This document shows positions 41,975 to 51,111 of a stretch of 64,000 nucleotides of DNA, piece after piece. The notes under the pieces were generated by a model that made no database searches, was not told the origin of the DNA, and saw only the letters and a program-made list of their open reading frames with translations. The DNA comes from an uncultured Sphingomonadaceae bacterium (GTDB lineage Bacteria > Pseudomonadota > Alphaproteobacteria > Sphingomonadales > Sphingomonadaceae). A program made the translations under genes and the position numbers. The stretch's first letter is position 1. Every line of letters begins with the position of its first letter. The DNA is taken from the NCBI GenBank assembly GCA_947489315.1, contig CANLCX010000002.1:62001-126000 (forward strand), written 5' to 3'.

Positions 41975-42609
41975 TGACGACCATATCAGATATATCATCA
42001 ACCAATGCAGGCACCGCCGCGACTGGTCTTTCAGGTAACAACCTCGATCAAGCTGCGTTCCTTCGCCTGATGACGGCACAACTAAAAATGCAGGATCCGT
42101 TCAAGCCTCTCGATAGCAATGATATGGTCGCGCAAATGGCACAATTTTCGACCGTGGCTGGTATCGAAGAAATGAATGGGTCGCTGAAAAAATTATATGA
42201 GAATAACCGTATCGGCGATGCGTCAAGCTGGCTGGGAAGGAACATATTGGTTCCAGGCAATATGGCTGTTCCCAATGATGCAGGCCAATATGCTGGTGAA
42301 TTTTATCTGACAGCACCCGCTAAGGATCTGTCCATCGATTTCCTGAATGATCGCGGTGAAATTGTCCAAGCCATCGAGTTGGGTGAACAGAAAGCCGGAC
42401 CGATTGTCTTCGAATGGGATGCCCTCGACGGCAATGGGCAACCTCTGGACCACGACCAACTCAAGGTACGCGTGAATGGCGGCGTTGTTGCAGGGCTTTC
42501 TTCATGGGCCAAGGTCGAAGCCGTCCAATCGCCGACCGATGGCGCAAACGCCCGCCTGATCACCACGCGCGGAGAGTTCTGGCTCTCTGACGCCATCCGC
42601 CTCCGTTAA
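41974..42609 (+). CDS. flgD: Flagellar hook cap / assembly protein FlgD
   Basis: A 211-residue protein acting as the hook scaffold. The N-terminal motif QAAFLRLMTAQLKMQDPFKP and DMVAQMAQFSTVAGIEEMN near residue 50 are diagnostic. A FlgD Ig-like domain (FEWDALDGNGQPL near 150) and a tudor-like end follow. The gene is translationally coupled to flgC. Confidence 0.96.
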   Translation: MTTISDISSTNAGTAATGLSGNNLDQAAFLRLMTAQLKMQDPFKPLDSNDMVAQMAQFSTVAGIEEMNGSLKKLYENNRIGDASSWLGRNILVPGNMAVPNDAGQYAGEFYLTAPAKDLSIDFLNDRGEIVQAIELGEQKAGPIVFEWDALDGNGQPLDHDQLKVRVNGGVVAGLSSWAKVEAVQSPTDGANARLITTRGEFWLSDAIRLR

Positions 42610-42639
42610 ATTACCCCCTCAAATCAAGGAGAACGCCCC

Positions 42640-43470
42640 ATGTCTTTTTACACATCCCTGTCTGGGCTCAAAGCCTCACAAACCGATCTAGCAACCATTT
42701 CCAACAATGTATCCAACGCTGGGTCTGTCGGATTCAAACGAAGTCGGGCGGTATTTGGTGACCTGTTCGCAGCTTCGCCCACACAATCAACAAAAACCGT
42801 TGCAGGCCAAGGTGTAAGACTCAATGCGATTACCCAACAATTTTCGCAAGGCACCTTGGAATCAACTGGCAGAACATTGGATGTTGCAGTTGCAGGCGAA
42901 GGCTTCTTTGTTGTTCGCGGCCAACCACCCCGTTCCGATGTCAGCTTCACGCGCAATGGCGTTTTTGACATCAACTCCGATAGAGAGGTGATCGACACTT
43001 TGGGAAGCAAGGTGCAGCTACTGCCCGTAGATGCCAATGGCAACATCACATCGACAGCGATTGGCAGCATGATTGATTTTGAAGTCCCCGAGTTCGATCC
43101 CGCGGACCCTACCGCAGTACTTGCCAATATCTCTATCGCCAACAGCGGATTGGTCACCGCGACATTTGCTAATGGCAATACCCTCAACCTCGGTTCGATG
43201 GCCATGGCGTCGTTCACCAGTTCAAGTGGTTTAAGACCTATTGGAGACGCGCATTGGCAAGCGACCGGCGAGAGTGGTGATCCACAAATCAACGGCGCAG
43301 GTCAGGGACAAATGGGCGAAGTGCGCTCCGGTCTTCTGGAACGTGCAAACATCGATCTTACGGAAGAACTGGTCTCCCTTATTGGCGCACAGCGTAATTT
43401 CCAGGCCAATGCCCAAGCGATCGAAACGGCCAACACACTGACCCAAACCATCATCAACCTGCAGGTCTGA
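42640..43470 (+). CDS. flgE: Flagellar hook protein FlgE (short form)
   Basis: A 276-residue hook subunit. It keeps the N-terminal core (FYTSLSGLKASQTDLATISN), VRLNAITQQFSQGTLESTGR near 70, and the C-terminal SGLLERANIDLTEELVSLIG and GAQRNFQANAQAIETANTLT. Typical FlgE is about 400 or more residues, so most of the middle D2-type domain is missing. The hook may therefore be thinner or smoother than usual. A good site, AAGGAGAAC, precedes the ATG. The alternative that it is a FlgF/G-like protein is less likely, given its place between flgD and flgF. Confidence 0.86.
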   Translation: MSFYTSLSGLKASQTDLATISNNVSNAGSVGFKRSRAVFGDLFAASPTQSTKTVAGQGVRLNAITQQFSQGTLESTGRTLDVAVAGEGFFVVRGQPPRSDVSFTRNGVFDINSDREVIDTLGSKVQLLPVDANGNITSTAIGSMIDFEVPEFDPADPTAVLANISIANSGLVTATFANGNTLNLGSMAMASFTSSSGLRPIGDAHWQATGESGDPQINGAGQGQMGEVRSGLLERANIDLTEELVSLIGAQRNFQANAQAIETANTLTQTIINLQV

Positions 43471-43491
43471 TAAAATTCGGAGAGTTTGAAA

Positions 43492-44238
43492 ATGGACAAA
43501 ATGATCCATAGCAGCCTGACCGCCATGCAAGGCATAATGGCACGGCAAACGGCCATTGCCAATAATATGGCCAATGCAGGAACGACTGGCTTTCGAGCCG
43601 AGATTGTCAATGCCAAAGCCCGGCATCTCAGCAGCGCCGCATTTGACAGCCGGGCCATCGCCTATGAGCGAGTATGGGCTGCTGATCTCACCTCGGCGTC
43701 TGTTACCAATACGGGTCGCCCGCTCGATATTGCACTGGACAGGGATGCTATGCTGTCGGTCCAGGGTGGCGATGGAGAACCGGCTTATACCAGACGCGGT
43801 GATCTGCAGCTGAGTGAAACAGGGTTAGTCACCACCGGTGCAGGCGATCCTGTAATGGGTGAAGCTGGTCCGCTGATCATTCCACCCTCCGACAAGATCA
43901 GCATCGCAAAGGATGGCGGTGTCTGGATTTTACCGCAAGGTGATGTTGGTGATGAAATGCAGCAGATTGATCAGGTAGCGCTGGTATCGTTCACCGGCAG
44001 CGACATCGTCAAAGGCCATGACAATCTGTTTCGGGTTCGCGGTGGCGGCGCCCTACCCAATGATCCCGACGCCAATCTTACGGCCGGGGCGCTGGAAGGA
44101 TCCAACGTCAATATGACCGCATCCTTGGTCGATATGATCGAAGCGAGCCGGGCTTGGGAAACGCAGGTCAAATTTCTCTCCACAGCCAAAGATATCGACA
44201 GTAGCGGCGCGAGCCTGATGCAACTGCCGAACAGTTAG
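43492..44238 (+). CDS. flgF: Flagellar proximal rod protein FlgF
   Basis: A 248-residue rod protein beginning MDKMIHSSLTAMQGIMARQT and ending with the family helix NVNMTASLVDMIEASRAWET. CGGAGAG sits eight bases before ATG 43492, so that start is preferred over a TTG six bases upstream. It follows flgE and precedes flgG, the normal order. Confidence 0.94.
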   Translation: MDKMIHSSLTAMQGIMARQTAIANNMANAGTTGFRAEIVNAKARHLSSAAFDSRAIAYERVWAADLTSASVTNTGRPLDIALDRDAMLSVQGGDGEPAYTRRGDLQLSETGLVTTGAGDPVMGEAGPLIIPPSDKISIAKDGGVWILPQGDVGDEMQQIDQVALVSFTGSDIVKGHDNLFRVRGGGALPNDPDANLTAGALEGSNVNMTASLVDMIEASRAWETQVKFLSTAKDIDSSGASLMQLPNS

Positions 44239-44251
44239 AAAGGAACGGAAG

Positions 44252-45040
44252 ATGAGTAACGGAGCCCTGCAAGTCGCGCGCACAGGATTGGACGCGCAAA
44301 ATGTAAAAATGCGCGTGATCGCCAATAACCTCGCGAACGTGAACACCAATGGTTTCAAGCGGCAACGTGCCAGCTTTGAAACATTGGTTTATCAACACAA
44401 CATCACGCCTGGCGCTCCGGTAGATGCACAGAACCGATATGCCATCGGATTGTCACTCGGTACGGGCGTTGCCGTTCAAGGGACCGCGCGGATAGAAACA
44501 CAAGGCACGCTACAAACGACAGGTAATACGCTCGACATAGCCATTGAAGGCCCCGGTTATTTTCAAGTGGAAATGCCGGACGGGGAAATTGGTTATACCA
44601 GAGCTGGCAATTTCAGCCGAACATCCGAAGGCATTATTGTTACAGCAGGCGGACTTCCTCTCATCCCCGAAATTCAGATACCGGAAGGCGCCACTGCTAT
44701 AACCATAGGTAGCGACGGCACCGTCTCTGCAGCTCTGGCTGGCGACACTGAAATTACCGAACTGGGTCAGATAGAAACGGTGTCTTTTGTCAATCCTGCT
44801 GGTCTCAACCCGATGGGTGACAATCTATTGGCCGAAACCGAAGCCAGTGGCGAACCCCAAGCAGGAGCAGCCAACGAAGAAGGTCGCGGTAGTTTACGGG
44901 CTGGTTTTCTGGAGCAATCCAACGTGAACATCGTCGAAGAGCTAGTCGATATGATCGAGACCCAGCGCGCCTACGAAGTGAATAGCAAAATGATCTCTGC
45001 CACAGATGAAATGCTGCAATTTGTGAACCAGCAATTGTGA
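44252..45040 (+). CDS. flgG: Flagellar distal rod protein FlgG
   Basis: A 262-residue rod protein. The start QVARTGLDAQNVKMRVIANN and the canonical NVNTNGFKRQRASFETLVYQ, TLQTTGNTLDIAIEGPGYFQ and C-terminal LEQSNVNIVEELVDMIETQR match FlgG closely. It forms the distal rod inside the P and L rings. It shares a GTGA overlap with flgH. Confidence 0.97.
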   Translation: MSNGALQVARTGLDAQNVKMRVIANNLANVNTNGFKRQRASFETLVYQHNITPGAPVDAQNRYAIGLSLGTGVAVQGTARIETQGTLQTTGNTLDIAIEGPGYFQVEMPDGEIGYTRAGNFSRTSEGIIVTAGGLPLIPEIQIPEGATAITIGSDGTVSAALAGDTEITELGQIETVSFVNPAGLNPMGDNLLAETEASGEPQAGAANEEGRGSLRAGFLEQSNVNIVEELVDMIETQRAYEVNSKMISATDEMLQFVNQQL

Positions 45041-45711
45041 CCCGATCGGATATGAAAGGCTTTTCCATCATAGCTGCTGCCATGGCTTTATCGGGTTGCT
45101 TTGCGGGAACTGACGATGGACCGCGGCCGGGCTTCTCACCCACAATTGCGCCATTAGTAGTGGCTTCAATACCCAGCAATGGTGCTATATTTCAGGCCGT
45201 AAACGGATATGCCCCACTGACCAGCGGTGCGCGTGCATCGCAGATTGGTGATGTCTTGACCATCCAGCTCGTCGAACGAACATCCGCAATCAAAAGCAAT
45301 AGCGCCGCCACGAATAGAAGCGGCGAATTTGGATTCACCCCACCAACGACCGGTCCGCTGGCAGTTTTTGAATCAAGCGACGTAAATATTGGCGGCGATC
45401 AGTCGTTCTCTGGATCGGGACGGGCAGCACAAGCCAACAGCCTGTTCGGAGAAATCAGTGTCACAATTGCGGAAATCTATCCCAACGGCACCATGAAAGT
45501 GAAGGGTGAGAAATTGTTAAATCTGAACCGTGGTGAGGAATATATCCAGATGACTGGTATTGTGCGCGCTGCTGATATCAGCACGGACAATCGCATATTA
45601 TCGTCGCGTGTCGCCGATGCCAGAATCGCTTATTCCGGTTCAGGTGAAATTGCCCGCGCGAGCAAACAGGGCTGGTTGCAGAAATTCTTCTCCGCAATCT
45701 CACCCTTTTAG
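45037..45711 (+). CDS. flgH: Flagellar L-ring lipoprotein FlgH
   Basis: A 224-residue outer-membrane lipoprotein. The lipobox is ALSGC about 20 residues in. The L-ring core includes IGDVLTIQLVERTSAIKSNS, GEISVTIAEIYPNGTMKVKG and GEEYIQMTGIVRAADIST, and it ends ISPF. It starts with GTG inside the flgG stop (GTGA). ATG 45052 is an alternative start and is also compatible with the signal peptide. Confidence 0.95.
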   Translation: MTRSDMKGFSIIAAAMALSGCFAGTDDGPRPGFSPTIAPLVVASIPSNGAIFQAVNGYAPLTSGARASQIGDVLTIQLVERTSAIKSNSAATNRSGEFGFTPPTTGPLAVFESSDVNIGGDQSFSGSGRAAQANSLFGEISVTIAEIYPNGTMKVKGEKLLNLNRGEEYIQMTGIVRAADISTDNRILSSRVADARIAYSGSGEIARASKQGWLQKFFSAISPF

Positions 45712-45725
45712 ATCGGTTCATCGCC

Positions 45726-46850
45726 ATGAAGCTTTCCCTATTTTTCTGGCATGCCAAATTGTTCCTTGGAATTGCAATCGGTGCGGCTTTGCTATGGACC
45801 GCACCGGTTCATGCAACACGCATCAAGGATATCGGACATTTTGAAGGCCTAAGAACCAATCAGTTGACCGGCTATGGGATCGTTGTTGGCTTGGCCGGTA
45901 CGGGTGATGATAGCCTGGAATATGCCACCCAAGGGATTAAAGGAACAGTTTCAAGATTTGGGCTGACATTGCCGCCGGCTATTAATCCATCCCTGAAAAA
46001 TGCGGCAGCCGTTATTGTGACTGCGGAGCTGCCACCGTTCGCTAAGCCAGGGCAGAGACTGGATATCACCGTATCGGCGCTCGGCAAAGCAAAGTCGCTG
46101 CGCGGCGGCACGCTCATTATGATGCCCTTGCTTGGCGCCGATGGTCAAATCTATGCGATGGCTCAGGGTAACTTAGCTGTTGGCGGGCTCGGTGTTGATG
46201 CCAATGATGGTTCGCGGACTTTGGTCAATACGCCTAGTGCCGGGCGCATACCCGGCGGTGCGACAGTCGAGCGCAGTGTGATAACGGGTTTTGCTAATGC
46301 TCCTCATCTTACGTTCAACCTTGCCGAACCCGACCTCACCACTGCCCTGCGCGTTGCTGATGCCATAAACCGCAAGACAGCCAGTAAAATGGCCGAAGCG
46401 ATTGATGCAGTATCCATTCAAATTCGCTCCGAACCCGGCGCAACCCAGCGCATCATGCAAATGGGACTAATCGAAAATATCGAAGTCAGTCCCGCGAAGA
46501 GCGCAGCGCGCGTTATCGTCAATGCGCGCACCGGTACCGTAGTGATCAACGATATGGTGCGTATCACTCCAGCAGCGGTTAGCCATGGAAAGCTAACTGT
46601 CAAGATTCAGGAAAGCCCACTGGTCGTCCAACCGGCGCCCTTTAGCCGCGGCGAGACGGCGGTGGAACCGAATAGTGAAATTGATATCGAAGAGAAGAAT
46701 GCGCCAATGTTTGCATTCGATCGTGGGGCTTCGCTGTCCGAAATTGTCGAAACAATAAACACAATCGGGGCAACGCCGGGAGACCTAGTGGCCATATTAG
46801 AAGCGTTGAAACAGGCCGGCGCGATGAAGGCGGAGCTTCTTATCCAATGA
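45726..46850 (+). CDS. flgI: Flagellar P-ring protein FlgI
   Basis: A 374-residue periplasmic ring protein with a signal peptide ending near APVHA. The signatures RIKDIGHFEGLRTNQLTGYG and VVGLAGTGDD near residue 45, and NARTGTVVINDMVRITPAAV near 260, are FlgI hallmarks. It forms the bushing around the distal rod in the peptidoglycan layer and needs FlgA. Confidence 0.97.
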   Translation: MKLSLFFWHAKLFLGIAIGAALLWTAPVHATRIKDIGHFEGLRTNQLTGYGIVVGLAGTGDDSLEYATQGIKGTVSRFGLTLPPAINPSLKNAAAVIVTAELPPFAKPGQRLDITVSALGKAKSLRGGTLIMMPLLGADGQIYAMAQGNLAVGGLGVDANDGSRTLVNTPSAGRIPGGATVERSVITGFANAPHLTFNLAEPDLTTALRVADAINRKTASKMAEAIDAVSIQIRSEPGATQRIMQMGLIENIEVSPAKSAARVIVNARTGTVVINDMVRITPAAVSHGKLTVKIQESPLVVQPAPFSRGETAVEPNSEIDIEEKNAPMFAFDRGASLSEIVETINTIGATPGDLVAILEALKQAGAMKAELLIQ

Positions 46851-47125
46851 TACCGATCATAGCCCCTAATCAGAATATAGCTCCTCAAAGCACGCCAACG
46901 GATGAGCAGAAACTGGAGCAAGCTGCCCAAGCTTTCGAGGCCATTTTTGTGCGCAACATGATCGGTGCAATGCGCTCGGCCAGCCTCGGCGAAGATTTAT
47001 TGGGTAACAGCGGGTCGGATCAATTTCGCACTTTGATGGATGACCAAATCGCCGATCGGATGGTCCAGCACAATGGTCTGGGCATTGCGGATCTGCTGAT
47101 TTCACAATGGAAGGATAAGATATGA
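46847..47125 (+). CDS. flgJ: Rod-binding FlgJ-like protein (no muramidase domain)
   Basis: A 92-residue protein holding only the N-terminal rod-binding domain of FlgJ: QAAQAFEAIFVRNMIGAMRS near residue 25 and FRTLMDDQIADRMVQHNGLG near 60. The peptidoglycan-hydrolase half found in enteric FlgJ is absent, a common alphaproteobacterial condition. A separate lytic enzyme must open the wall; none is seen in the window. It overlaps flgI and flgK by four bases each. Confidence 0.93.
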   Translation: MIPIIAPNQNIAPQSTPTDEQKLEQAAQAFEAIFVRNMIGAMRSASLGEDLLGNSGSDQFRTLMDDQIADRMVQHNGLGIADLLISQWKDKI

Positions 47126-48450
47126 TGGACATGTACTCAATCGGTACGTCGGGAATCCGGGCTTACCAACGCGCCCTGTCGACTATTTCAATCAATATCA
47201 GCAACGCAGAAAACCCCAATTATGTGCGTCGTGATCTGCGACTAAACGAGCTGACGACGACTGGCATCAGCCCTTATTTTATTCAACAATTTGGTTTCGG
47301 TGGTGTCGAGATTGGCGGTATTTCAAGAGCCACGGATCCCTTTCTGGAAGCGAATGTCCGACTGACAGGAGCAGCCCTATATGGGGCGGAAACGAGATCA
47401 CGATGGATGAAGGGGACCGAAACCGCCCTTGGCGATACCGAACATGGAATTGGTGCAAAACTAACCAAATTATTCGCCATTGCCGAAGAACTCGCCAGCG
47501 CACCATTTAACGCTGTATTGCGCAACCAATTCATTAGTGAAATTGATGCTTCCGTTACAGCGATAAACCGCACCGCCAATGATCTTGCCAATCTTTCCAG
47601 CCAGATATCCGGCGCAGCGGAGCAAGAAGTCAACACATTCAATCAGGCTTTGGATGATCTTGCAAAAACCAACCTCGCCCTGCGTATCGCAGCCGACGGA
47701 TCGTCGAAACAGGCCGCCTTGTTGGACCAACGTGATGCGGCTCTTGCCGTGCTCAGCGAACGCATGGATGTCACAATCAGCTTCGCCGACAAGGGCGTCG
47801 CTAACATAAGCTATGACGGCCAATCACTGGTTGATGTCGGTCAAACAAACAGTTTGTCAGTTGTAAACGGAGCGAACGGCAGCATCGGTTTTGCTGCCAA
47901 CGGAAATCCGGTGGCAGCTCCTTCGCGGGGATCGCTTTCAGCGCTTACATCAAGTGCAGCGACGACGGTTCAACGGCGCGCAGAGCTTGACAATCTTGCG
48001 ACCCAATTTGCTGCTGATATCAATGCTTGGCAGGCCGCTGGCGAGACCAATGCCGGAGCCGCAGGCCCACCTATTCTCAACGCAACCGGCGGCGCTGCAG
48101 CACTGAATATGCTAACGCGTGACCCAGCGGACCTTGCGCTCGCGACACCCGGCGGTGCTTCAAATGGAAACATCATCAATTTTTCTGCTCTACGGGGGGC
48201 AACCGGTGTCGAGCAGACCTGGACAAATATCGTCGGCGCCCAAGCCATTGCCACCGCATCAGCACAGAGCGAAAATGCGGCAGCGAAGGCGCAATATGAA
48301 GCCGCTCGCGAAGCGCGTGATAACTTGTCTTCGGTTGACCTTGATAGAGAAGCTGCTGACCTGCTCCGTTATCAGGAAGCCTATAATGCCTCTGCCCGTG
48401 TCATTCAGGTTGCACGCGAAAACATCCAAAGCATTCTTGCCTTATTCTAG
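47122..48450 (+). CDS. flgK: Flagellar hook-associated protein 1 FlgK
   Basis: A 442-residue hook-filament junction protein. The N terminus has GTSGIRAYQRALSTISINIS and NAENPNYVRRDL. The C terminus ends EAADLLRYQEAYNASARVIQ, as in FlgK. The central part is somewhat shorter than in enterics. It overlaps flgJ by four bases. FlgN-like protein (38673) is the likely chaperone. Confidence 0.95.
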   Translation: MMDMYSIGTSGIRAYQRALSTISINISNAENPNYVRRDLRLNELTTTGISPYFIQQFGFGGVEIGGISRATDPFLEANVRLTGAALYGAETRSRWMKGTETALGDTEHGIGAKLTKLFAIAEELASAPFNAVLRNQFISEIDASVTAINRTANDLANLSSQISGAAEQEVNTFNQALDDLAKTNLALRIAADGSSKQAALLDQRDAALAVLSERMDVTISFADKGVANISYDGQSLVDVGQTNSLSVVNGANGSIGFAANGNPVAAPSRGSLSALTSSAATTVQRRAELDNLATQFAADINAWQAAGETNAGAAGPPILNATGGAAALNMLTRDPADLALATPGGASNGNIINFSALRGATGVEQTWTNIVGAQAIATASAQSENAAAKAQYEAAREARDNLSSVDLDREAADLLRYQEAYNASARVIQVARENIQSILALF

Positions 48451-48468
48451 ATCCGGAAGGAATTTCTG

Positions 48469-49284
48469 ATGCAATCCGTCAATCGCGCTCGTCCGTCCCA
48501 TGCTATTAATCTGCAAAATCAGCTCGCTCAGCTTATAGCTGATCGTCAGCAGCAAATTTCGACCAGACGGCGCTTAGATCGGGCTTCGGAAGATCCTGCA
48601 GCTTGGTCGCAAATTTCGAATATAGCGAAGGTCCAGGCCAATATGGGTGCCTGGTTGCGCAACATAGATCGCGGCTTGTCTATTGCTGCGCAGGCTGATG
48701 GTGCAATGAACGGAATAAGCGCCCAGTTGATCCGCGCAAAGGAGCTTCTGGTTCAGGCCAGTAGCGAAACGATCTCAATAGCGGATCGCGAGACTATCGC
48801 GCAGGAAATTGAGAGTATTGGCGACACGATCTCAGGCCTATTGGCACAGGAAAACGCTTTTGGGCGTCCTCTCTTCAGCAATGGACCTCCGCTAGAAATT
48901 CCCATTGATGATAATGCCATCGTCACACCAGCGCCCTCGAGAACAGACTTTAATGCACTGGCCCCGCTGATAGGGACGATGGCAACCACCATACGGACCG
49001 GTACGGCTGCCCAGCGCAGCGCATTACTGAATCCGCTGGATACCCAAATTTCCGCTACTGCCAATATATTGGGCAAGCATGGTATTGAGAATGACAAGCT
49101 CAAACAAGGGGCGGCGCGGCTGGAAGATCGCCAGATTGACGTCAGCGAATATCGGGCCACGCTTGAGGAGACTGACCTCACTTTAGCGATAACCGAAGTG
49201 CAAAAAATGCTTATCAGTCTTGAGGCTGCACAAGCCGCCTATGCGCGTATCGAGCAATCAAGCCTGTTTGATCAACTCCGCTAA
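48469..49284 (+). CDS. flgL: Flagellar hook-associated protein 3 FlgL
   Basis: A 271-residue junction protein related to flagellin. The N terminus has INLQNQLAQLIADRQQQIST and RRRLDRASEDPAAWSQI, and the C terminus has LTLAITEVQKMLISLEAAQA. It lies 18 bases after flgK, the normal order, and links FlgK to the filament. A gap of 88 bases precedes motA. Confidence 0.93.
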   Translation: MQSVNRARPSHAINLQNQLAQLIADRQQQISTRRRLDRASEDPAAWSQISNIAKVQANMGAWLRNIDRGLSIAAQADGAMNGISAQLIRAKELLVQASSETISIADRETIAQEIESIGDTISGLLAQENAFGRPLFSNGPPLEIPIDDNAIVTPAPSRTDFNALAPLIGTMATTIRTGTAAQRSALLNPLDTQISATANILGKHGIENDKLKQGAARLEDRQIDVSEYRATLEETDLTLAITEVQKMLISLEAAQAAYARIEQSSLFDQLR

Positions 49285-49372
49285 AAGCAGACGGTTCCAA
49301 TCCGTTTTATGGACAGGGACGGATGGCCACATGGCGTAAATTCCCACCAAATCTAAATGGCAGGAAACATAT

Positions 49373-50236
49373 ATGTTCGCAGCGATCGGTATTGTCATCC
49401 TCTTGGTCATGGTCTTCGGTATATTCACGCTTTCCGGTGGAAACATCGGTGCGGTCATGCAAGCGCTTCCCATAGAAATGGGCATTATTGGTGGCGCGGC
49501 CATTGGCGGCCTGATCGTTGGCAACAATGCAGATGGTTTGAAACAATTGCTTGGCGGTGTTGCCAGAGTCTTTAAGGGACCCCAATATAGCAAGCCCGAC
49601 TTTCTCGATTGCATTTTCCTGGTCTCGAAGCTGATGAAGATATTGCGATCCGACAGTCCGCTTATACTGGAAAAGCATATCGAGGACCCTCACAGCTCTA
49701 TTATTTTTGCTGAATATCCAAAGCTACTCGCAGACGAAAAACTGATTTCTATCATCTGTGACACCCTTCGATTGGTTGTGGTTTCGTCGGGTATACTTGA
49801 TCCCTATGCGGTCGAAGATGTCATGGATAACAGTCTCAAAACAACGCACGACGAAGCTATTGCTCCTGCAGACAAACTCCAGAACCTTGCTGATGCCTTG
49901 CCAGCGCTCGGAATTGTTGCTGCTGTCCTGGGTGTCGTCAAAACCATGGGAGCGATTGATCAGCCCCCAGAAATATTAGGCGCGATGATCGGGTCAGCGT
50001 TGGTCGGAACATTTCTTGGCGTATTATTATCTTATGGTTTTGTTGGCCCCATGGCCGGGCGCGCTCGGCAAGTGATCGAGAGCGATAATGCCATATATCA
50101 CGTCGTGAAGCAGATTATCGTCGCTTCCCTGCATCGCCATCCGCAGCCCTTGGTTATCGAAGCCGCGCGATCCGGACTGATACGCACGAACCAGCCTGCT
50201 TTTGTCGATGTGTTTGATGGCATACGTGGAAACTAG
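49373..50236 (+). CDS. motA: Flagellar motor stator protein MotA
   Basis: A 287-residue inner-membrane stator subunit. The first helix is AAIGIVILLVMVFGIFTLSG. The characteristic IEMGIIGGAAIGGLIVGNN lies near residue 40. The third and fourth helices, LPALGIVAAVLGVVKTMGAI and SALVGTFLGVLLSYGFVGPM, contain the conserved prolines and glycines for proton flow. It is two bases from motB. It is the standard stator, as opposed to the shorter pair at 39842-41007. Confidence 0.96.
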   Translation: MFAAIGIVILLVMVFGIFTLSGGNIGAVMQALPIEMGIIGGAAIGGLIVGNNADGLKQLLGGVARVFKGPQYSKPDFLDCIFLVSKLMKILRSDSPLILEKHIEDPHSSIIFAEYPKLLADEKLISIICDTLRLVVVSSGILDPYAVEDVMDNSLKTTHDEAIAPADKLQNLADALPALGIVAAVLGVVKTMGAIDQPPEILGAMIGSALVGTFLGVLLSYGFVGPMAGRARQVIESDNAIYHVVKQIIVASLHRHPQPLVIEAARSGLIRTNQPAFVDVFDGIRGN

Positions 50237-50238
50237 CG

Positions 50239-51111
50239 ATGGCGCGTGGCAAAAATACAGAAAAACCCCGACCCATAATTGTCAAAAAAATCATAGCGGA
50301 TACAGGCCACACACGCCCGGCGGGCGCATGGAAAGTTGCCTATGCTGATTTCGTGACCGCCATGATGGCCTTCTTTCTTCTTCTGTGGCTGCTCGGCGCA
50401 ACCGATGACGAAGAGCGAGAAGCTTTAGCAGAATATTTTACGCCGACATTGGTTCAGATGCGCGACAATAGCGCGGGCGCCGAGGGCATGTTCGGGGGAG
50501 ATACAATCCTGTCCGAAGAAGATTACCGCAGCCGCGCGAGGCAAGTCGGCGAACGCTCAATAAGCATTCCTAAGCACAGCGCTAATGGCAATAACGTCGA
50601 CACCGGGAACACTATCCAAGAAGATCGAGCACAGTTTGAGGAGATAAAGCGCCGGATTGAACAGCAACTCCGTGAAAGTGAAAACCTCAGGGAGTTATAT
50701 AAGAATATCCGCTTTACTGAAACGCGAGAAGGATTGCGTATAGAGCTCATCGACAAAGCCGATTTTTCTATGTTCGCTCTTGCTACGGACACTTTATTGC
50801 CTCGCGCTCGGCAACTGCTAAGAGAAGTTGCGCAAGCCATTAAACCAGCGCCGAACCCTTTGATGGTAAGAGGCCATACCGATGCCCTGCCCTTTTCCTC
50901 CGGACGCACCATGAACAACTGGATGCTCTCAACGGCTCGAGCAGAAGCTACCCGCAAAGAACTTCAAGAAAACGGGATACGTCCCGGTGCCTTTTTCAGG
51001 ATAGAGGGTGTCGCCGACCGGGAACCTTATACGCCGCATGACATCTATGATCCTCGCAACCGCAGAATTTCAATAACTTTGGGTTGGCAGACAGAAGCTA
51101 GTTTAGATTGA
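50239..51111 (+). CDS. motB: Flagellar motor stator protein MotB
   Basis: A 290-residue stator subunit. The membrane helix is AYADFVTAMMAFFLLLWLLG with the proton-carrying aspartate. The plug-like segment follows near DDEEREALAEYFTP. The OmpA peptidoglycan-binding domain has LMVRGHTDALPFSSGRTMNN near residue 210 and DPRNRRISITLG at the end. Its last 14 bases overlap the end of the convergent histidine kinase gene. Confidence 0.96.
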   Translation: MARGKNTEKPRPIIVKKIIADTGHTRPAGAWKVAYADFVTAMMAFFLLLWLLGATDDEEREALAEYFTPTLVQMRDNSAGAEGMFGGDTILSEEDYRSRARQVGERSISIPKHSANGNNVDTGNTIQEDRAQFEEIKRRIEQQLRESENLRELYKNIRFTETREGLRIELIDKADFSMFALATDTLLPRARQLLREVAQAIKPAPNPLMVRGHTDALPFSSGRTMNNWMLSTARAEATRKELQENGIRPGAFFRIEGVADREPYTPHDIYDPRNRRISITLGWQTEASLD

